Shown: positions 1-6,520, numbered from the stretch's first letter. The stretch: DNA of 8,206 bases from Nitrosomonadales bacterium (GCA_004525885.1 SPBV01000075.1:1-8206), one strand, 5' to 3'. A program made the numbers and translations. The notes: generated by a model not told the origin, from the letters alone.

Positions 1-276
1 GTCGAAGTAATGCTGGAAAAATGGGAAGCGGGAACAGAAGAACCACCACATTCGCACCCGGGTGATGACATGACAGTTGTTATTGAAGGGAAAATGTCTA
101 TCCAATTCTTTACAAATGAACCGGTTGGACTCGTTCCTGACGGAGATCGTATTTTCTTAAATAAAGGTGAAACTGGTTATATTAAAGGTGGAAGAATTCA
201 TGACGCCAAATATATCGAGGAATGTAAACTAGTGTACGTTCATGATAAGGCCTTCGGTTTTATTGCACATAACTGA
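1..276 (+). CDS. Cupin-domain protein, 3' part (start lies before the window)
   Basis: The frame is open from the first base and ends at a TGA at 274-276, giving 91 visible residues. An ATG at position 10 exists, but the reading frame continues upstream of it and there is no room to see a ribosome site, so the true start is probably outside the window. Both cupin motifs are visible. Motif 1 is G11-X5-H17-S-H19-X3-D23-X6-G30, which fits the family pattern with Asp in place of the usual Glu ligand. Motif 2 is G56-X5-K-G-G64-X2-H67. The three His residues and the acid would bind one divalent metal in a small beta-barrel. Small single-domain cupins of this kind have many roles (dioxygenase, isomerase, sugar or effector binding), so no substrate can be assigned. 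It is followed by 238 nt without a gene and no clear terminator. Confidence 0.8.
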   Translation, partial: VEVMLEKWEAGTEEPPHSHPGDDMTVVIEGKMSIQFFTNEPVGLVPDGDRIFLNKGETGYIKGGRIHDAKYIEECKLVYVHDKAFGFIAHN

Positions 277-479
277 CCAATCGCCAGAACAAAAGAGTTA
301 AACCCATAATTATTTAGATGTACTAGCCTAGCACACAAACGTATAACTCCTTTAAGTCTATAACTTGAAGTGTACACAAACATAGCTTCAGGTATACCGT
401 AATCCATAAATTGAGCTAGTATAAATAGTTTATTTAAGAAAGAGTGTTGATAGAAATAAATCCGAGCATATAGCTCAGG

Positions 480-503
480 AAGATTATAGAAACTTATAAT
501 CTT
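480..503 (+). promoter_or_regulatory. AT-rich hairpin in the leader of the M48 protease gene
   Basis: AAGATTATA (480-488) is followed, after GAAACT, by its perfect reverse complement TATAATCTT (495-503). This gives a 9-bp stem that a G-U pair can extend to leave an AAAC tetraloop. The stem ends one base before the ribosome binding site AGGGGA (504-509), which sits 5 nt before the ATG at 515. The hairpin does not contain the ribosome site but abuts it, so it could tune ribosome access or mRNA stability. It has a single G-C pair and no T-run, so it is not a normal intrinsic terminator. Its function is inferred only from position. Confidence 0.45.
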
Positions 504-509
504 AGGGGA
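504..509 (+). promoter_or_regulatory. Ribosome binding site of the M48 protease gene
   Basis: AGGGGA lies 5 nt upstream of the ATG at 515. It supports that start, which also yields a correct lipoprotein signal peptide. Confidence 0.65.
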
Positions 510-514
510 TTGAA

Positions 515-1327
515 ATGTTTAGAAAACTTTTGCTCTTGTTGATGGTTGCTTTATTAACTGCCTGTCAAACAGTCAATACGACTAGTAGCGGCAGGGTGGG
601 TGTAAACCGCGCGCAGTACATGTTCAGTGGTTTGTCAGAAAAACAGGTACAAACCTCTGCAGCTACTGCTTACCAACAAGAGATTACTAAAGCAAATCAG
701 CAGGGTATGTTAAACCAAGATAAGAAACTGTATGCACGGGTTAAGTTGATTGCGGATCGACTAATTTCACACACAGTAACTTTCCGCTCAGATGCATCTA
801 GCTGGGCTTGGGAAGTAAACGTTCAGAGCAACGATCAGCTCAATGCCTACTGCATGCCAGGTGGAAAAATCATGGTCTACTCAGGAATCATTCAGAAGTT
901 AACTCTAAGTGATGATGAGCTTGCTGCTGTTATGGGACACGAAATTGCTCATGCACTTCGTGAGCACGGACGTGAACGCATGTCAGAACAGATGGCCGAG
1001 AAAGTTATTGTAGGTGTGGGTGCTATGGCGCTGGGACTGAGCGAAGAAAGTACTAGCCTAGTGGGCATGGTTACTAATGTAACTTTTGGTTTGCCACATA
1101 GCCGCACCCATGAAACCGAAGCAGATTTAATGGGTCTTGAGCTGATGGCACGTGCTGGATACAATCCAAATGCAGCCGCTAACGTCTGGAGGAAAATGGG
1201 AAGAGTCTCCAAAAACAATCCGCCCGAATTCCTCAGTACTCACCCATCTAGTTCATCACGTATTCGTGATCTCAATCTAAATGTACCAAAAGTAATGCCT
1301 TTATATCAAGCGGCAAAAAAGTATTGA
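515..1327 (+). CDS. M48 family zinc metalloprotease, lipoprotein (LoiP/YcaL-like)
   Basis: This 270-residue protein starts with a type II signal peptide: a basic MFRK, a Leu-rich core, then the lipobox L14-T-A-C17. It should therefore be lipid-anchored and face the periplasm, most likely at the outer membrane because residues +2 and +3 are Gln-Thr rather than Asp. The zinc site is complete: H142-E-x-x-H146 inside HEIAHALREH, and the third ligand E200 in the ExxAD motif (E200-T-E-A-D204). The conserved NAYCMPGGKI stretch (110-119) and STHPSSSSRI (241-250) are typical of the M48 subgroup that includes E. coli LoiP and YcaL and the mitochondrial Oma1. Family members degrade misfolded or unassembled envelope proteins. 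The length matches the E. coli proteins (about 250 residues). The gene is preceded by a hairpin leader and followed by 137 nt before the next gene, so it is probably monocistronic. The physiological substrate is unknown. Confidence 0.93.
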   Translation: MFRKLLLLLMVALLTACQTVNTTSSGRVGVNRAQYMFSGLSEKQVQTSAATAYQQEITKANQQGMLNQDKKLYARVKLIADRLISHTVTFRSDASSWAWEVNVQSNDQLNAYCMPGGKIMVYSGIIQKLTLSDDELAAVMGHEIAHALREHGRERMSEQMAEKVIVGVGAMALGLSEESTSLVGMVTNVTFGLPHSRTHETEADLMGLELMARAGYNPNAAANVWRKMGRVSKNNPPEFLSTHPSSSSRIRDLNLNVPKVMPLYQAAKKY

Positions 1328-1453
1328 GGCATAATTTCAATACAGCTTATAACTAGCGCTAGGAAAGAACTAATTTATAATCTGAAAAACTACTTGAGTA
1401 TTTGTAGTATGTATAGAACTAGTACTAACAATTCAATTTTTTCAAGTAAAACT

Positions 1454-1458
1454 AGGAG
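1454..1458 (+). promoter_or_regulatory. Ribosome binding site of the His-rich gene
   Basis: AGGAG with 6 nt to the ATG at 1465 is the strongest Shine-Dalgarno match noticed in the window. It indicates that the His-rich frame is genuinely translated and fixes its start. Confidence 0.7.
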
Positions 1459-1464
1459 AAAATT

Positions 1465-1809
1465 ATGCCTAATACACATTTAAACCACGGCCATGTTCAT
1501 GGTATCAATTGCGGACATACTACAATCCGTCATGGAAATCATGTTGATTACCTACACGATGCTCATTTGCATCATCAAGGTAAGAATGGCGTAATTGAAG
1601 AACATGTTTTAGCAGTGGCAGCTACTAATCCTGCTGTATGTACAGGCGGTCACACATGCAATGATCATTCTACTGATCACTTACATGGTGCTGGATGCGG
1701 CCATGAAGCAGTCCCACATGGAGATCACGTCGACTACCTCGTTGATGGCCACTTACATTACCAACATAATGGCCATTGCGACAACCATGGTCCCGTTTTC
1801 TTTAAATAG
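1465..1809 (+). CDS. Histidine/cysteine-rich two-repeat protein, putative metal binder
   Basis: The 114-residue product has 24 His and 5 Cys and no signal peptide or membrane segment, so a cytoplasmic location is likely. It contains two copies of a 29-residue unit, residues 10-38 and 72-100, that agree at 18 of 29 positions. The shared core is H-x-H-G-x2-C-G-H, then H-G-x-H-V-D-Y-L-x-D-x-H-L-H. A linker with EEHV and ATNPAVCTGGHTC (53-65) separates them, and a short tail has HNGHCDNHG (101-109). The protein resembles a group of short bacterial proteins often labelled zinc transporter permease in databases. That name cannot be right for a protein with no transmembrane helix. Zinc, nickel or copper storage, buffering or chaperone work fits the composition but is an inference. 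No transporter or metal regulator gene lies in the window. The strong ribosome site suggests good expression. Confidence 0.85.
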   Translation: MPNTHLNHGHVHGINCGHTTIRHGNHVDYLHDAHLHHQGKNGVIEEHVLAVAATNPAVCTGGHTCNDHSTDHLHGAGCGHEAVPHGDHVDYLVDGHLHYQHNGHCDNHGPVFFK

Positions 1810-1928
1810 TTTTTCATTCACTCTACTAGTAAGTAGAATAATCTTTTCTATGAAGAGCACTAGGCTTTGCGCAAGATTTTACAAAATATTCCTTTTCCAG
1901 ACACATTTAGATAAATGTTTTATAAATC

Positions 1929-2111
1929 ATGAGCATAACTCGCATTAGTTTAATATTTACTATGATTTCTATGTTGTCTGGTTGCTGCTGTCTTTGGTAT
2001 GTGGATGTTGATGAGCCTGAGGTTTATAGTAAACAAAAAAGGCAAGCTAAAGACCGCACGGTACAAAGCCCAATTGCCAAGGAGAAAGATACTACAGAAG
2101 AAACTAAGTAA
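1929..2111 (+). CDS. Small candidate lipoprotein with a Cys-Cys-Cys start
   Basis: The 60-residue product is not recognised as a named family. Residues 1-18 look like a type II signal peptide (MSITR, then a hydrophobic stretch), and L16-S-G-C19 is an acceptable lipobox. Processing would leave a 42-residue lipid-anchored peptide starting C-C-C-L-W-Y, followed by a hydrophilic, Lys/Glu/Asp/Thr-rich tail that looks disordered. Cys20 and Cys21 stay free for a disulfide, acylation or metal binding. An in-frame TAA at 1923-1925 lies just upstream, so the ATG at 1929 is the only start that gives a full signal peptide. There is no good Shine-Dalgarno sequence in front of it, which lowers confidence. 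It follows the His-rich gene by 119 nt and converges with pyrC. Confidence 0.5.
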   Translation: MSITRISLIFTMISMLSGCCCLWYVDVDEPEVYSKQKRQAKDRTVQSPIAKEKDTTEETK

Positions 2112-2165
2112 ATTATTACTCGTATTTATTATTTATATCTTGTAAAACACTAAGAAATAGCACTA

Positions 2166-3206
2166 TCAATCAAGTATTTTCCAACTCATACTTTCCCCAG
2201 CTCGTAATGGAACTAACGCTTTCCCTGCAAACTCAAGTTCCATAGGCACATCCCATCTTTCCTTTATCAGTGTAATACTGTCGTTATTACGTGGTAATCT
2301 GTAAAAATCTGCACCAAAAAAACTAGCAAATTCTTCTAATTTCCCTAGAGCACCTGCCTGCTCAAATATTTCCGCATAAAGTTCAATAGCTGCATGAGAA
2401 GTGTAGATACCTGCACAACCACAATCAGATTCCTTGGTGTTTTTAGAATGGGGGGCACTGTCAGTGCCGAGAAAGAACTTTGGATTGCCGCTGATAGCAG
2501 CTTCGATTAGGGCAAGGTGATGAACTTCGCGCTTCAGAACCGGCAGACAATAATAATGTGGATGGATTCCGCCCTGAAACATAACGTTTCGGTTAAAAAG
2601 CAAGTGATGGGCAGTAATGGTTGCGCCAATATTTTCTGACGCGCCTTTAACAAATTCTACCGCTTCTTTGGTAGTAATGTGTTCAAATATGACTCTCAAA
2701 TCTGGAAAACGTTGCGTTATTGGAATTAGTACTCGATCAATAAAAATCTTTTCTTTATCAAAAACGTCTACTTCTGTGTCATTTACTTCACCATGCACTA
2801 ACAGGGGCATACTTTGCTGCTCCATAGCCTCGAGTACAGCAAAACACTTGGCTATATCAGTAACCCCTGCATAGGAATACGTAGTAGAACGGGCAGGGTA
2901 AAATTTCACTCCGTGAATCACGCCGCTTGCCTTGGCTTTCATAATCTCAGAGGTTTCAGTACTGTCAGTAAGATATAGTGTCATCAACGGCTTGAACTGC
3001 ATCTTTGTATTTGCTGCTAGAGCCCTACTGATACGTCCGTTATACGCTAACGCTAATTCAGTTGTTATTACGGGTGGGTTGAGATTAGGCATTACAATGG
3101 CACGAGCAAATCGCCTCGCAGTGTCAGATAGCACTGCTCGCATTTGCTCGCCATCCCGTAAATGTAAATGCATATCATCGGGGCGAGTAAGAGTCAAAGT
3201 GTTCAA
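2166..3206 (-). CDS. pyrC: Dihydroorotase, class II (PyrC)
   Basis: PyrC catalyses the reversible cyclisation of N-carbamoyl-L-aspartate to dihydroorotate, the third step of pyrimidine synthesis, in the cytoplasm. The product has 346 residues, against about 348 in E. coli. All catalytic residues are in place with a constant offset of one from E. coli numbering: H13 and H15 in DMHLHLRDG, the lysine to be carboxylated K101 (KFYPA), H138 (LVHGE), H176 (FEHIT) and D249 (GTDSAPH). The substrate-loop pair T108-T109 is also present. The start is a TTG at 3204-3206 on the minus strand. An in-frame stop lies nine codons upstream with no ATG or GTG between, and MNTLTLTRPDD aligns well with known N-termini. 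No clear Shine-Dalgarno sequence precedes it. No other pyrimidine gene is nearby, and it converges with the small lipoprotein gene. Confidence 0.97.
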   Translation of the reverse strand: MNTLTLTRPDDMHLHLRDGEQMRAVLSDTARRFARAIVMPNLNPPVITTELALAYNGRISRALAANTKMQFKPLMTLYLTDSTETSEIMKAKASGVIHGVKFYPARSTTYSYAGVTDIAKCFAVLEAMEQQSMPLLVHGEVNDTEVDVFDKEKIFIDRVLIPITQRFPDLRVIFEHITTKEAVEFVKGASENIGATITAHHLLFNRNVMFQGGIHPHYYCLPVLKREVHHLALIEAAISGNPKFFLGTDSAPHSKNTKESDCGCAGIYTSHAAIELYAEIFEQAGALGKLEEFASFFGADFYRLPRNNDSITLIKERWDVPMELEFAGKALVPLRAGESMSWKILD

Positions 3207-3239
3207 ATTTGTATATGCCGTGATTGTTTCTTATGCGAA

Positions 3240-3256
3240 CTAGAATTGTACTCTAG
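3240..3256. promoter_or_regulatory. Inverted repeat upstream of pyrC
   Basis: CTAGA and TCTAG flank a 7-nt centre (3245-3251), 34 nt upstream of the pyrC TTG start in the gap shared with the divergent thioredoxin-like gene. It could be a small operator or a leader hairpin for pyrC. The arms are only 5 bp, so chance is a real alternative. Confidence 0.2.
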
Positions 3257-3487
3257 CATGGTGTTAGTTTATAGCCTTGGAATGCCTGCACACATTGTAA
3301 ATTTATTGTTCTTTACTGGACCAAAGCATTATTAACTGTCGAACCTATCGAATACCAAGAGATCAAAGCAGTCATTGTGCTGAGATTAGGAATGACTACT
3401 TGCTCGTTTATTTAGGAAAACGCTTTCTTGACGAAAGAGAAAGGTCTGACTACCATTGCTGCAAGAAGCTCATCATTGGAACAAATA

Positions 3488-4051
3488 ATGTTAGATACAA
3501 CAACCACCAATCATGAAAGTCTAGCTCCAGAGTTACAAACCTCTGGCTGGCTCAATACATCAGGATCAATCACACTTGCTTCATTACTTGGAAAAGTAGT
3601 CGTTCTTCATTCTTTCCAAATGCTCTGCCCAGGTTGTGTACAAGTTGGTATCCCGCAGGCACAGAGAATATACGAGGAGTTCGATCCAGAACAGGTTGCG
3701 GTGATTGGTTTACATACTGTCTTTGAACATCATTCTGTGATGGGTCGTGATGCACTTGAAGTATTTGTCCACGAATATCGGATTCGCTTTCCGATCGGTA
3801 TTGATAAGCACGATGACCAACAGCAAAGACTGCCACTAACCATGCACGCATATCAAATGCAGGGAACCCCAACTCTTATTTTAATCGATAAAGCCGGTCA
3901 ACTGCGTTTGCATAAGTTCGGTCATATAAGCGATTTAACGCTTGGATTCTCGATTGGAACATTACTTTCAGAAAAAATTGTATCTACAGAAACGCCCAAA
4001 GAAATATTCTCTAATGATGCCAATTGTGATGAAAATGGTTGTAGACTCTGA
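3488..4051 (+). CDS. TlpA-like thioredoxin-fold (redoxin) protein
   Basis: From the ATG at 3488 the product has 188 residues with no signal peptide. The thioredoxin fold shows as a VVVLHSFQMLCPGC strand and active site (C47-P-G-C50), IGLHTVFEHH, and the cis-Pro loop GTPT (126-129), followed by LILIDKAGQLRLHKFG. CxxC plus cis-Pro indicates a thiol-disulfide oxidoreductase or a peroxiredoxin-like enzyme of the AhpC/TSA-redoxin superfamily. The C-terminus carries a second pair, C180-x4-C185, in CDENGCRL. A longer frame opens at a TTG at 3428 (207 residues) with AGGA 10 nt before it. The extra 20 residues look unstructured, whereas the ATG at 3488 has GGA 7 nt upstream and starts close to the conserved APEL, so I prefer it. 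It is divergent from pyrC and convergent with ilvA, so it stands alone. The redox partner is unknown. Confidence 0.85.
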   Translation: MLDTTTTNHESLAPELQTSGWLNTSGSITLASLLGKVVVLHSFQMLCPGCVQVGIPQAQRIYEEFDPEQVAVIGLHTVFEHHSVMGRDALEVFVHEYRIRFPIGIDKHDDQQQRLPLTMHAYQMQGTPTLILIDKAGQLRLHKFGHISDLTLGFSIGTLLSEKIVSTETPKEIFSNDANCDENGCRL

Positions 4052-4119
4052 GTTGAAGAAATCTATAATTTTAAGATATCCTGAGACTCGATAAATGTAT
4101 GCAGAAATTCAATCTGGCT

Positions 4120-5631
4120 CTACCCAAGGAACAATCTGTAGGCTGGATTCTTACTCTCATCCCAGTAACGGTAGCCGAGCTGATCGAGAAATATTTTGAA
4201 TTTAGCGTAATCTCCTGGTGGCACATCCATACCGACTAGCACACGACCATAATCAGCGCCATGATTACGATAGTGAAATAAGCTGATATTCCAGTTATGA
4301 CTCATACTATTTAGAAATTTCATCAGCGCACCGGGGCGAGCAGGAAATTCAAAGCGATAAAGAATTTCATTTTTAACCCCAACTGCACGCCCCCCAACGA
4401 GATGGCGTATATGTAGTTTTGCCATTTCATTATCGCTAAGATCTTCCGTGCACAAGCCATTCTTTTCTAGGCTTTTAATTAACTTTTCTGCCTCATTACG
4501 GTCACGCACTGATACGCCGACAAATACGTGCGCTTCTTTCGGATCATCGTACCGGTAGTTAAACTCGGTAATACTTTTCGTTCCCAGCATAGTACAGAAT
4601 TTCTTGAAGCTACCCGGTTTCTCAGGAATCGTTACAGACATCACTGCTTCACGTTGCTCACCTAATTCAGCCCGTTCCGAAACATGTCGTAACCGGTCGA
4701 AGTTCATATTAGCGCCAGAAGTAACTGCCACTAGAGTTTTATTTCGAAATTCCTCTCGATCGGCATACACTTTAGCGCCAGCAACAGAAAGCGCCCCTGA
4801 TGGCTCCAACATAACGCGCGTGTCTTCAAACACATCTTTAATTGCGGCACAGATAGCATCAGTGTCAACCAGTATAATTTCATCTACTAATTTGCGACAA
4901 AGACGAAAAGTTTCTTTTCCTACTTGCTTAATCGCTACACCATCAGCGAATACTCCCACTTGAGCAAGTTTAACGCGGCGACCTTTTTGTAGTGACAGGT
5001 ACATAGCGTTCGCATCGAAAGGTTCCACCCCAATAATCTTTATTTCCGGATGCAATCTTTTGATATAAGAAGCGATACCAGCAATAAGCCCACCACCACC
5101 TACTGGTACAAATACAGCGTGAATAGGGCCAGTGTGTTGGCGTAGAATTTCCATCCCTATGGTCCCTTGCCCAGCAATAATGTCTGGGTCATCATATGGC
5201 GGAACAAAAGTTGATCGCTTCTGTGCTGAAAGCTTCATTGCGTGAACATAGGCCTCATCAAAAGAGTCTCCATGAAGAATTATAGTTGCGCCATAAGCTT
5301 CAACCGCTTGTATCTTAATTTGTGGAGTAGTTACAGGCATTACGATTGTGGCCTGGCAATCTAGTCGTTGTGCTACTAATGCTACTCCCTGCGCATGATT
5401 ACCCGCAGAAGCTGTTACCACCCCACGTTTAAGTATCTCGGGAGAGAGCTTGCTCATTTTGTTATAGGCCCCACGCAGCTTAAATGAGAATACCGCCTGC
5501 ATATCCTCACGCTTCAGTAGCAACTGATTGTTTATACGCTTAGATAAGCCTGGCGCAAGTTCTAATGGGGTTTCTATCGCCACATCATAAACTTGAGCGT
5601 TCAGAATTCTTTCTAGGTAATCATTTTTCAT
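4120..5631 (-). CDS. ilvA: Threonine ammonia-lyase, biosynthetic (threonine deaminase)
   Basis: IlvA converts L-threonine to 2-oxobutanoate and ammonia, the committed step of isoleucine synthesis. The product has 503 residues, a length that fits the long biosynthetic form (E. coli IlvA about 514). The PLP-dependent catalytic domain covers about 1-320: K51 in SFKLRGA is the Schiff-base lysine, SAGNHAQG (75-82) contacts the cofactor, and GGGGLIAG (178-185) is the phosphate-binding loop. Two ACT-like regulatory domains follow, about 327-399 and 423-495, beginning VTIPEKPGSF and YRFEFPARPGAL. These are the sites where family members sense isoleucine (inhibitor) and valine (activator), so feedback control is expected. 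The ATG at 5629-5631 has no evident Shine-Dalgarno sequence. The gene is divergent from rpiA over about 140 nt and is not clustered with other ilv genes here. Confidence 0.97.
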   Translation of the reverse strand: MKNDYLERILNAQVYDVAIETPLELAPGLSKRINNQLLLKREDMQAVFSFKLRGAYNKMSKLSPEILKRGVVTASAGNHAQGVALVAQRLDCQATIVMPVTTPQIKIQAVEAYGATIILHGDSFDEAYVHAMKLSAQKRSTFVPPYDDPDIIAGQGTIGMEILRQHTGPIHAVFVPVGGGGLIAGIASYIKRLHPEIKIIGVEPFDANAMYLSLQKGRRVKLAQVGVFADGVAIKQVGKETFRLCRKLVDEIILVDTDAICAAIKDVFEDTRVMLEPSGALSVAGAKVYADREEFRNKTLVAVTSGANMNFDRLRHVSERAELGEQREAVMSVTIPEKPGSFKKFCTMLGTKSITEFNYRYDDPKEAHVFVGVSVRDRNEAEKLIKSLEKNGLCTEDLSDNEMAKLHIRHLVGGRAVGVKNEILYRFEFPARPGALMKFLNSMSHNWNISLFHYRNHGADYGRVLVGMDVPPGDYAKFKIFLDQLGYRYWDESKNPAYRLFLG

Positions 5632-5707
5632 TTATAAGTAAATTTAAAGAATCATAAATATGGAAGAATTTTAGCACGACAGGAGTCACGCTTAGTATAA
5701 GAGTTAA

Positions 5708-5736
5708 TTGTTAAAATCTTCAGATAGGGATATTCT
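5708..5736 (+). promoter_or_regulatory. Predicted sigma70-type promoter for rpiA
   Basis: TTGTTA (5708-5713) and TATTCT (5731-5736) are separated by exactly 17 nt, and each matches the consensus at 4 of 6 positions. Transcription would start near 5743, leaving a leader of about 30 nt before the preferred rpiA ATG at 5773. It lies in the divergent ilvA-rpiA gap. Confidence 0.4.
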
Positions 5737-5772
5737 AACGAATGAGACATACTATCTATGCATAGGGACACT

Positions 5773-6441
5773 ATGACCCAGACACAAGAGGAACAAAAAC
5801 ATGCGGTTGCCCAAGCCGCTATCCAATACATCCCTACTGGCAGTATCGTAGGCGTAGGGACTGGCTCCACCGCGAATTATTTTATAGACGAACTGGCTAA
5901 GATCAAGCATAAAATTGATGGGGCAGTCGCAAGTTCTGACGATACAGCTCAGCGACTTAGAAAACACCATATTGAGGTACTTGATCTAAATAACGTTAGT
6001 GAGCTGCCTGTTTATATAGATGGTGCAGATGAAATTACCGAGCACCTGCATATGATAAAGGGTGGAGGGGGAGCGCTAACACGAGAGAAAATAGTTGCCG
6101 CAACAGCAAAAAAATTTGTTTGTATTGCCGACCAAAGTAAGCTAGTTGGGGTGCTTGGTACATTCCCGCTTCCAGTGGAAGTTATCCCGATGGCGCGCAG
6201 TTATGTTGCGCGTGCGATAGTACAACAGCTAGGCGGGCGCCCTGTTCTACGTGAAGGGTTTATTACTAACAATGGAAACGTGATCTTAGATGTACATGGT
6301 TTGGAAATTCTAAATCCAATTGAACTAGAGACAGACCTTAACCAAATAGCTGGTATTGTAACAAACGGCCTATTTGCAAGACGTGGCGCCAATGTATTAC
6401 TACTAGGTACTGACAACGGAATTCGAATTATAGACATCTAA
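5773..6441 (+). CDS. rpiA: Ribose-5-phosphate isomerase A
   Basis: RpiA interconverts ribose 5-phosphate and ribulose 5-phosphate in the non-oxidative pentose phosphate pathway, feeding nucleotide and histidine synthesis. From the ATG at 5773 the product has 222 residues (E. coli 219). The phosphate-binding GVGTGST (GTGST at 29-33), SSDDTAQRL, DGADE (D83, D86), KGGGGALTREK (K96 and catalytic E105) and ADQSKLV are all present, with a constant offset of two from E. coli numbering. An in-frame ATG at 5758 would add five residues (MHRDT). AGGGA at 5764-5768 lies before the 5773 ATG, and MTQTQEEQK is a normal N-terminus, so the shorter form is preferred, though the 4-nt spacing is tight. No sign of damage. 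phoU follows after 79 nt in the same direction, so some read-through is possible. Confidence 0.96.
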   Translation: MTQTQEEQKHAVAQAAIQYIPTGSIVGVGTGSTANYFIDELAKIKHKIDGAVASSDDTAQRLRKHHIEVLDLNNVSELPVYIDGADEITEHLHMIKGGGGALTREKIVAATAKKFVCIADQSKLVGVLGTFPLPVEVIPMARSYVARAIVQQLGGRPVLREGFITNNGNVILDVHGLEILNPIELETDLNQIAGIVTNGLFARRGANVLLLGTDNGIRIIDI

Positions 6442-6458
6442 TTTGAGAAATAACGAAA

Positions 6459-6490
6459 TTGTCACAATCTGTATATATTATAAATATAAT
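6459..6490 (+). promoter_or_regulatory. Pho-box-like element and -10 hexamer upstream of phoU
   Basis: TTGTCAC (6459-6465) and CTGTATA (6469-6475) resemble two copies of the PhoB half-site CTGTCAT. A consensus TATAAT at 6485-6490 begins 10 nt after the second copy, the arrangement expected at a PhoB-activated promoter, where the box replaces a normal -35. Against it, the copies are 10 nt apart start to start rather than 11, and the second matches only CTGT firmly. Treat it as a weak candidate for phosphate-starvation control of phoU. Confidence 0.25.
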
Positions 6491-6520
6491 TTTTCTCGGT
6501 AATCTAACTAAAGGTGTGAA

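Noticed and set aside
463..513. tRNA-like look of the region (TATAGCTCAGG followed by a stem and GGGGATTGA)
   Set aside because: There is no acceptor stem pairing, no T-loop TTCGA and no proper anticodon arm; it is the leader of the M48 gene.
949..1218. Minus-strand frame inside the M48 protease gene
   Set aside because: It lies wholly within a well-supported gene and matches no family.
1353..1362. Palindrome CTAGCGCTAG after the M48 gene as a terminator or operator
   Set aside because: It has no loop and no T-run, and at 10 nt it is short enough to arise by chance; recorded only.
1822..1837. TCTAC/GTAGA hairpin after the His-rich gene as an intrinsic terminator
   Set aside because: The stem is only 5 bp and AT-rich, and the following TCTTTTCT is not a convincing T-run.
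1661..1948. Open frame overlapping the His-rich gene in another phase
   Set aside because: It has no ribosome site, overlaps a gene with clear repeats and a strong ribosome site, and encodes low-complexity Thr/Ile/Met sequence that mirrors the His codons.
3428..3487. TTG start giving a 20-residue longer redoxin
   Set aside because: The extension shows no recognisable structure, and an ATG with reasonable spacing from GGA lies close to the conserved region; kept only as an alternative.
4604..4963. Plus-strand frame inside ilvA
   Set aside because: It is antisense to a conserved enzyme, Ser/Thr/Arg-rich, and shows no family features.
5652..5970. Two minus-strand frames across the rpiA start
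   Set aside because: They overlap each other and the conserved start of rpiA, and neither resembles a known protein.
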